DNA of 64,000 nucleotides from contig NZ_CP049264.1 in the NCBI RefSeq assembly GCF_003048875.2, positions 1,364,001 to 1,428,000 of the forward strand, written 5' to 3'. Shown here in pieces: positions 59,056-64,000 of the stretch. The notes beneath the pieces were generated by a model that was not told the DNA's origin, did no database searches, and saw only the letters and a program-made list of their open reading frames with translations. Every line of letters begins with the position of its first letter. The stretch's first letter is position 1. The position numbers and the translations under genes are program-made. The DNA is from Campylobacter concisus. Lineage in GTDB: Bacteria > Campylobacterota > Campylobacteria > Campylobacterales > Campylobacteraceae.

Positions 59056-59315
59056 CCAGCAAATTTTAAAATTTCATGAGCGAGTAATTTCGGCTCTGAT
59101 TTTAGTGGCAAGCTTTGCGAGACCTAAATCAGTAGTCAATTCTTGCGAGTGAGTGAAAGTTTAAAATTTGCAAAATAGATTTTTATAAATTTGATGTTTA
59201 TTTCTTTGTTAAGGGGGAAGAGGCTTGAATTACGAAGTCGCTCCCTTCCCCCTTAACAATCCCCTAACCCCTACGACGTTCAAGGTGCATGCTTCAGTGC
59301 TAAAGCACTGCATGC
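59056..59315. repeat. Tandem structured repeat, unit 3, with compensatory stem changes
   Basis: Module A inner stem is CTGATTTTAG (59096-59105) with CTAAATCAG (59124-59132): both arms differ from units 1 and 2 yet still pair. Module B stem is TTGTTAAGGGGGAAG (59206-59220) with CTTCCCCCTTAACAA (59245-59259), a perfect 15 bp of different sequence around the same TTGAATTACGA loop. The end hairpin is AGTGC TAAA GCACT inside GCATGC arms. Ends 36 bases before the gluQRS stop. Confidence 0.85.
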
Positions 59316-59351
59316 TATTTGCGCCAAAAAAATCAAGCTAATTTTAAATTT

Positions 59352-60251
59352 CTAGAAAATTTTAGAGCTCATCAACTTCTCAGCCATATTTTTAAGCCTA
59401 AATTCATAAAGCAAGTTTGAAATTTTATCTGCTGAGTTTAAATTTAGTCCAAGGTCACTTGCTAACATTTTGTAATAAATTTGAGGATTTTGGCTTAGAT
59501 TAATAGGTGGTGACTTGGAGCTTTTAGAAAGCTTTTTGGCTCCGTCTAAAAGTAGCTTGTGGTGGATAAATTTAGCATTTAAAAAGCTAAAATTTAGCCT
59601 TTTTGCAAGGTATCTTTGAGCTAGCGTGCAAGGCAGCAAATCCTCGCCTCTAACCACTAAATTTACCCCCATATCCTCATCGTCAATGACACTTGCGAAG
59701 TTGTAAGCTGGGGTAAAATCCTTTTTGTAAATGACAAAATCGCCCATCTGCGCTGCTACTTGCCTGCCAAGCTCGTCATTTTCATCCACGCTTAGTCTAA
59801 TGGCGGTTTTATCTTTTATAAATTTTAGCTTTTTGTCTTTGCAAATTTTAGTGTAAATGCCGTTTTCATAAGCATCTTTGGTAGCTCTTGTGCATTCACA
59901 AATGTAAATTTCATCTAGCTTTTCAAGTGCGTTTTCATATCTTTTGGTTCTTGTTTTGAAGCTAAAATTTTGCTCAAAGTCGTCTATACTTTTAGCACCT
60001 TTGTCATAGCAAAGTCCTAGAAATTCTAAAACGTCAAAGATATTTTGAACAAATTCGCGCCGGTATCTGCCAAGGTCATAATCATCAATTCTTAAGTGCA
60101 AAACGCCGCTCAGTGAGCGCGTCAGAAGATAAGTCAAGATGAAATTATAGGCGTTGCCAGCGTGCAGATAGCCGCTTGGCGTCGGAGCTATGCGCGAGAC
60201 TATGCCACCAGATGGTGGCAAATAGTCATTAATCCCTTGGTCTAGCCTCAT
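59352..60251 (-). CDS. GluQ-RS-like glutamyl-tRNA synthetase paralogue
   Basis: 299 residues, the size of GluQ-RS and much shorter than GluRS. RIAPTPSGYLHAGNAYNFI holds the HIGH-like motif and KKLSKSSKS the KMSKS-like motif. CECTR with YTKIC further on fits the zinc site of GluQ-RS. No anticodon-binding domain is present. GluQ-RS glutamylates queuosine of tRNA-Asp. The start overlaps the RRM gene by 23 bp, and the stop borders the repeat array. Confidence 0.83.
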   Translation of the reverse strand: MRLDQGINDYLPPSGGIVSRIAPTPSGYLHAGNAYNFILTYLLTRSLSGVLHLRIDDYDLGRYRREFVQNIFDVLEFLGLCYDKGAKSIDDFEQNFSFKTRTKRYENALEKLDEIYICECTRATKDAYENGIYTKICKDKKLKFIKDKTAIRLSVDENDELGRQVAAQMGDFVIYKKDFTPAYNFASVIDDEDMGVNLVVRGEDLLPCTLAQRYLAKRLNFSFLNAKFIHHKLLLDGAKKLSKSSKSPPINLSQNPQIYYKMLASDLGLNLNSADKISNLLYEFRLKNMAEKLMSSKIF

Positions 60252-60474
60252 TTACTCTTAAAGTGCGTCCGCCAAGTTCTTTTTCATTTAGTGCGTCGAT
60301 CGCCTTTTGGCCCTCGTTCGCGTCGTCCATTTCAACAAAGCCAAAGCCCTTTGAGCGGTCTGTCTCTCTATCTTTTACGATCTTTGCGCGCCTTACTTCA
60401 CCAAATTGTGCAAAAGCTTCCTTCAACTCTGCCTCTGTCGTTCTATACGACAAATTTCCTACATAAATGTTCAC
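60229..60474 (-). CDS. RRM-domain RNA-binding protein
   Basis: 81 residues, one RNA recognition motif and nothing else. RNP2 is IYVGNLS and RNP1 is KGFGFVEM; ETDRSKG is the usual loop. Such small RRM proteins are common in Campylobacterota and bind single-stranded RNA; the targets are unknown. A perfect 15-base dyad lies in its 5' region and may be a control site. Its tail overlaps gluQRS, so the two share a transcript. Confidence 0.92.
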   Translation of the reverse strand: MNIYVGNLSYRTTEAELKEAFAQFGEVRRAKIVKDRETDRSKGFGFVEMDDANEGQKAIDALNEKELGGRTLRVNEARPRD

Positions 60475-60496
60475 AGGATTATTCCTTAAAAAAATT

Positions 60497-60511
60497 ATCG
60501 ATCTGATCGAT
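60497..60511 (-). promoter_or_regulatory. Dyad ATCGATC-n-GATCGAT near the RRM transcription start
   Basis: Perfect 7+1+7 palindrome, about 23 bases before the ATG and directly after a TATTAT -10 candidate (60519-60524). As DNA it could be an operator; as RNA it can fold as ATCGAT-CAG-ATCGAT, which would allow autoregulation by the RRM protein. The rest of 60475-60698 shows only AT-rich sequence. Confidence 0.45.
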
Positions 60512-60698
60512 TAGAGAAATAATAGCTTATTTCCGTCAAAAAGATGTAAAAACCAAGAAAAATATTACAAATTTTTAAAAAATATCCTTAAATGCAACAA
60601 ATCGCAACAGCAAGGCGTTATAATATCTATCACTAAACAAAATTTATCCTTAAGTTTAAGTGGAATAATTAAATAAAAAATTACAATTTTTTTATAAA

Positions 60699-61250
60699 CT
60701 ATTTATAAAGTAAATCATTTTTTACTTTAAGATAAGCTTCTTCGCCAAGCAAATTTTTCACTATAAAAAGCGCAAATTCCATAGAAAAAGCTGGTCCCTT
60801 GCCAGTGATGATATTTTGATCTTTTAGCACGTTTTTATCGCTCACGTAGCCTCTTTTGTCGCTTCTTACGTTCTCTTCAAATCCAGGGTAGCAGACAAAA
60901 TGCTCTTTAAGCACACGAGCTAGCTCAAGCACCATAGGAGCGGCACAAATGGCACAAATCAGCTTACCTTTTTTGTCAAATTCTTGCAAAATTTCTCTTA
61001 GTTTGGCGTCATTTGCGAGATTTTCTGCGCCAGGCAGACCTCCTGGAAGCACGATCGCATCATAGCCTAGCTCCTCCACCTCACGAAGTGTGACATCAGC
61101 TTTTACATTTATATTGTGAGCACCTCTGATCTGCGCGTCCTTCAAGCTAGCGATAGATGCTATAGCTCCAGCTCTACGCAAAACATCGACGGAGGTTAGC
61201 GCCTCGATCTCCTCAAAACCATCAGCTAGGATTACGGCTACCTTTTTCAT
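60699..61250 (-). CDS. DJ-1/PfpI family protein
   Basis: 183 residues. KKVAVILADGFEEIEALTSV with the conserved Glu, VLPGGLPGAENLA, and the nucleophile elbow ICAICAAPMVLE with its Cys place it in the DJ-1/YajL/ThiJ group. Proposed roles are protein or nucleotide deglycase and redox chaperone; the physiological role is debated. It is read divergently from the selenoprotein gene at 61332, which may point to a shared redox link. Confidence 0.92.
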   Translation of the reverse strand: MKKVAVILADGFEEIEALTSVDVLRRAGAIASIASLKDAQIRGAHNINVKADVTLREVEELGYDAIVLPGGLPGAENLANDAKLREILQEFDKKGKLICAICAAPMVLELARVLKEHFVCYPGFEENVRSDKRGYVSDKNVLKDQNIITGKGPAFSMEFALFIVKNLLGEEAYLKVKNDLLYK

Positions 61251-61295
61251 AAAATCGTCCTTTCTCGTGTTATCTGTTTGTTAGGATAAATTTTA

Positions 61296-61301
61296 TATAA
61301 T
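61296..61301 (+). promoter_or_regulatory. -10 box of the SelW-like gene
   Basis: TATAAT 30 bases before the ATG at 61332; AAAGGA lies six bases before that ATG. Confidence 0.6.
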
Positions 61302-61331
61302 CAAAGCTTATTTCACAAGAAAGGACAGAGC

Positions 61332-61589
61332 ATGCAAGTAAAAATTATTTACTGCAACTCTTGAAACTATCGTCCGGTAGCTTCTCGTGTAGAAGATGAA
61401 ATAAAAGCGAACTTTAGTGATGCAAGAGTCGAGTTGGTTGTAGGAGATGGTGGAAATTTCATCGTCGAGGTTGATGGAAACGTTATCTTTTCTAAAAAGG
61501 ATCGCATCGGAAACGATGAGTCAAGGTTCCCACACGGCGAAGAGATCACAACTCTTATAAACAAATATCTCAAAGAAAAGTCGGCTTAA
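61332..61589 (+). CDS. selW: SelW-like (Rdx family) selenoprotein with in-frame TGA
   Basis: 85 residues when the TGA at 61362-61364 (codon 11) is read as selenocysteine: MQVKIIYCNSUNYRPVASRV. The CxxU motif at residues 8-11 is the redox site of the SelW/SelT/Rdx family, which has a thioredoxin-like fold. After the TGA the frame stays open for 74 codons to TAA, with family-like parts LVVGDGGNFIVEVDG and ESRFPHGEEI. It has its own TATAAT, ribosome site and terminator. A hairpin directly after the TGA fits a bacterial SECIS. Standard gene finders would miss or truncate it. Confidence 0.88.
61363..61384 (+). promoter_or_regulatory. Bacterial SECIS hairpin
   Basis: Directly 3' of and overlapping the TGA: GAA pairs with TTC, an A/C mismatch follows, then CTATC (61367-61371) pairs with GGTAG (61376-61380) around the loop GTCC. 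A short hairpin next to the UGA with G and U in the apical loop is what SelB needs in bacteria. Confidence 0.7.
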
Positions 61590-61599
61590 TGCTAACTAG

Positions 61600-61624
61600 C
61601 GGGGCAGGCAACTGCCTCGTTTTG
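61600..61624 (+). terminator. Rho-independent terminator of the SelW-like gene
   Basis: CGGGGCAG pairs with CTGCCTCG (one G-U) around a GCAA tetraloop, followed by TTTT. It starts 11 bases after the TAA. Confidence 0.8.
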
Positions 61625-61632
61625 CTCAAAAT

Positions 61633-62244
61633 TTACTCTTTAAATTTTATCTCATCTTTTTTATATTTTCTAAGTAGCTCGTTTATCTGATTTTGAAATT
61701 TCTCCCATCTTGCTTCGCTGCCATGCTTTGCATAAAGCATCTTGGCATGAGAGATCAAAATTTCACTTTTATCTTTTATCAAAAGATATTCGTAGAGCTG
61801 ATTTATCGCTGCAAGACCGTTTTGTTCGAGCATTAGCTCTATTAAATTTTCTTCAAAGCTATTTTGCTCAAAAAATTTAAAAACAAAGCCAAGGTCATTT
61901 GCTACATTTTCATAAATTTTAGCCACGTCACTATCTGGCTCTAGCTCGTAGTATGCAGCAGATGTGCGAGTGATTTCATGTGCTCTAGCTCTAAAATGGC
62001 ACTCATACTCTTTTGGCTTGCTAAGCGCTTCTTTGCCAAGAGTAGCCTCTATAAAAGGGGCGTAAATGCCGCAATTTATATAAAATCTCGTGCGCTCTGA
62101 GCTATTGCCACTACTTTTTTGAAAATTTACAACGTAGATAAAATTTGGAGTATTTTTGTAGAAATTTAAAGCGCTCTTGCTAAAGCCATTATCCTTAAAT
62201 AGCGGCTTTAGCAGAGCGATAAGCTCGTCAAATTTCTCTTTCAT
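61633..62244 (-). CDS. DUF4304-like protein
   Basis: 203 residues, no export signal. The N-terminal half (LLKPLFKDNGFSKSALNFYK, VVNFQKSS, TRFYINCGIYAPF) matches the DUF4304 pattern; the rest is helical and acidic. Function unknown. It lies 24 bases after efp on the same strand and may be co-transcribed with it. Confidence 0.7.
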   Translation of the reverse strand: MKEKFDELIALLKPLFKDNGFSKSALNFYKNTPNFIYVVNFQKSSGNSSERTRFYINCGIYAPFIEATLGKEALSKPKEYECHFRARAHEITRTSAAYYELEPDSDVAKIYENVANDLGFVFKFFEQNSFEENLIELMLEQNGLAAINQLYEYLLIKDKSEILISHAKMLYAKHGSEARWEKFQNQINELLRKYKKDEIKFKE

Positions 62245-62268
62245 AAATTTAACGTGCCAGATGTGTGA

Positions 62269-62835
62269 TTATTTATTTGCGCGCTCGATGTACTCACCAC
62301 GAACGGTATCAACGCGGATAACCTCGCCTTCTAGTACGTGAAATGGTATCTGAACTACCGCGCCACTCTCAAGAGTAGCTGGCTTTTTACCGCCTTGTGT
62401 GTCGCCCTTGAAATTTGGTGGAGTTTCAACTATCTTTAGCTCGACTACTTGTGGCACTTCAACGCCGATAGCATTGCCATTGTGAAATAAAATTTCAACC
62501 ATCATGCCATCGATCATCCATTTTTTAACATCACCCACGTCCTCGTCGCTGATCGCAACTTGCTCGTAAGTAGTCGTGTCCATAAACTGGCAAAACTCAC
62601 CATCATCATAGAGGTACTGCATCTCTTTTTCTTCAAGATGCGGTTGCTCGCACTTGTCACCTGCGTGAAAAGTCTTTTCAAGAACCTTTCCATCGACAAA
62701 AGATTTGATCTTTGCACGAACAAAAGCTGCACCCTTGCCCGGTTTAACGTGTTGATATTCTACGATTTTATAAGGAACGCCGTCGATCTCGATCTTTAGT
62801 CCCTTTTTTAGATCGCCCATTGAATATGAAGCCAT
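62269..62835 (-). CDS. efp: Translation elongation factor P
   Basis: 188 residues, three OB-like domains. [17 protein letters not shown] puts the modifiable Lys at residue 34 in the PGKG loop; [20 protein letters not shown] is the C-terminal signature. It rescues ribosomes stalled on polyproline. AAAGGATAAAAA precedes the ATG, and serA ends 21 bases upstream. Confidence 0.97.
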   Translation of the reverse strand: MASYSMGDLKKGLKIEIDGVPYKIVEYQHVKPGKGAAFVRAKIKSFVDGKVLEKTFHAGDKCEQPHLEEKEMQYLYDDGEFCQFMDTTTYEQVAISDEDVGDVKKWMIDGMMVEILFHNGNAIGVEVPQVVELKIVETPPNFKGDTQGGKKPATLESGAVVQIPFHVLEGEVIRVDTVRGEYIERANK

Positions 62836-62856
62836 TTTTTATCCTTTCGTAATTTG

Positions 62857-64000
62857 TTATATAACTGCGTATTGAGCCCAAACACAAGCTTCAAGTGCGT
62901 TTAATCTCTCTAGCGTTTCTGTTTTTATATGTTCATCAACCAAGATGACCGCAAGCGCCATGCCGTGCTCATCTCTACCAAGACGGAAGTCTGCGATATT
63001 TATCTTCTCATCAGCTAAAATTTTACTGATCTGAGCGATAACGCCTGGTACGTCGTGGTTTTTAAAGATGATCATCTTGCCTTTTGGCTTGAAGTCAGTC
63101 TTAAAGCCATTTACGGTTACTATGCGTTGTTGATTTTCACCAAATACCGTGCCACCAACGCTTACGATGCCATTTTCTGTCGTAAGACGAACTGTGATCT
63201 TGTTTTTAAAGATACTGTCTCCACCTGTGCTAGTTTCGGTAGTTATGCCTTTTTCGTCGCATAAAAATTTAGCATTTACGTAGTTTATCGCATCGCCAAG
63301 ACTCTCTTTTAAAGCGCCTACGATCGCAAAAGTTAGCATTGAATTTGCATATTCGCCAATTTGCCCGTGAGTCTCTATACGGATAGCTTTGATCGCGCTT
63401 TTGTTTATCTGAGCTGCAAGAAATGCCATCTTGCTTGTAAGATCGATATAAGGCTCAACAAACGGCGGTAGATCTTCTGTTTTTATAGGTAAATTTAAAG
63501 CGTTTGGATAGCTTATGCCGCGTGCTGCCAAGATAGCCTGCTCGACTGCCTCTACTGCGATGTTGCGCTGCGACTCAAGAGTGTTTGCTCCAAGATGCGG
63601 TGTGACGCTTACATTATTTAGATCAAGAAGCGGATGACTTGTCGCTGGCTCTTTTGTAAAAACGTCAATGCCAGCAAATGCTATCTTGCCGCTTTTTAGC
63701 CCTTCATAAAGCGCCTCTTCGTTATAAAGACCACCTCTAGCGCAGTTTATAAGCCTTACGCCATCTTTCATCTTTGCTATCTCTTTAGCCCCGATCATAT
63801 CGGTTGTCTCTTTGGTCTTTGGAGTGTGGATCGTGATGAAGTCACACGCCAAGATATCATCAAAATTTTTAGTATATGTGCCTCCCATATCGATAACTTT
63901 AGATGGATCGATATATGGATCATATGCGATGATATCCATGCCAAAAGCTTTTGCGCGAGCTGCTACTCTTGAGCCGATGTTACCAAAACCGATCACACCT
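62857..64000 (-). CDS. serA: D-3-phosphoglycerate dehydrogenase, C-terminal part (runs off window end)
   Basis: About 380 residues are present, starting inside the NAD-binding loop (GVIGFGNIGSRVAARAKAFG), so the first 140 or so residues lie beyond 64000. LINCARGGLYNEEAL and SVTPHLGANTLESQ carry the catalytic His region. An intervening domain and the C-terminal ACT domain (MIIFKNHDVPGVIAQISKIL) follow, the latter for serine feedback. It makes 3-phosphohydroxypyruvate, the first step of serine synthesis. Confidence 0.94.
   Translation of the reverse strand, partial: GVIGFGNIGSRVAARAKAFGMDIIAYDPYIDPSKVIDMGGTYTKNFDDILACDFITIHTPKTKETTDMIGAKEIAKMKDGVRLINCARGGLYNEEALYEGLKSGKIAFAGIDVFTKEPATSHPLLDLNNVSVTPHLGANTLESQRNIAVEAVEQAILAARGISYPNALNLPIKTEDLPPFVEPYIDLTSKMAFLAAQINKSAIKAIRIETHGQIGEYANSMLTFAIVGALKESLGDAINYVNAKFLCDEKGITTETSTGGDSIFKNKITVRLTTENGIVSVGGTVFGENQQRIVTVNGFKTDFKPKGKMIIFKNHDVPGVIAQISKILADEKINIADFRLGRDEHGMALAVILVDEHIKTETLERLNALEACVWAQYAVI

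Noticed and set aside
58411-59315. CRISPR array
   Set aside because: Units are about 300 bases, repeats contain nested hairpins, there are no short unique spacers, and no cas genes are near.
58145-59351. Retron or reverse-transcriptase element
   Set aside because: The structured repeats invite the idea, but no reverse transcriptase frame lies nearby.
61367-61573. A 68-residue minus-strand frame opposite the SelW-like gene
   Set aside because: It is a shadow of the selenoprotein frame; promoter, ribosome site and terminator all support the plus strand.

Overview
The window looks like a chromosome segment of a Campylobacter species, probably of the C. concisus/curvus/rectus group. The evidence is an AT-rich base composition, AAATTT-rich sequence, the C. 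jejuni-like gene order pssA-psd-ftsH-prmA-cheY-pgl, an N-linked protein glycosylation locus, and a lipooligosaccharide (LOS) core locus bounded by waaC and waaF. The species call is an inference; no rRNA or tRNA gene was seen.

Layout. 1-8.4 kb: an M16 peptidase cut by the window edge, an amino-acid-type solute-binding protein, leuA preceded by a short leucine-rich leader peptide, then pssA, psd, ftsH, prmA and cheY. 8.5-30.6 kb: a colinear minus-strand run of about 22 kb with almost no gaps, read from galE/gne through ugd, an ecotin-like protease inhibitor, a UDP-HexNAc dehydrogenase, a second pglB, a Wzx-like flippase, a GT25, pglI, pglH, an extra GT4, pglJ, pglB, pglA, pglC, pglD, pglE, pglF and pglG to hisH and hisA. 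Together these make UDP-diNAc-bacillosamine, build a lipid-linked oligosaccharide, flip it and transfer it to periplasmic proteins. 30.7-36.3 kb: a luciferase-like oxidoreductase, a secreted minimal ATP-dependent DNA ligase, a UDP-GlcA-type epimerase, two paralogous lipoproteins and a PolB-type exonuclease.

36.3-53.8 kb: the LOS core locus. waaC, a lipid A acyltransferase, a GT2 and a GT9 lead in; a polysaccharide deacetylase, several GT4/GT9 enzymes and a WaaL-type ligase fill the AT-rich middle; a WaaG-like GT4 and waaF close it. A complete IS1595-family element (40136-43762, 24-bp terminal repeats, 8-bp target duplication) lies in this locus. It carries a single-chain restriction-modification gene as cargo and is inserted in the remnant of a GT2 gene.

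53.8-64 kb: a DUF6882-like protein, dnaE, a 1.2-kb non-coding gap holding three tandem structured repeat units, a gluQRS-like gene, an RRM RNA-binding protein, a DJ-1 protein, a SelW-like selenoprotein read through an in-frame TGA, a DUF4304-like protein, efp, and serA running off the end.

The most notable items are the repeat array with compensatory stem changes (plus a solitary copy 56 kb away), the IS1595 element with restriction-modification cargo, the selenoprotein and its SECIS hairpin, the leucine leader, and the second PglB lacking the arginine that reads the acidic sequon position.
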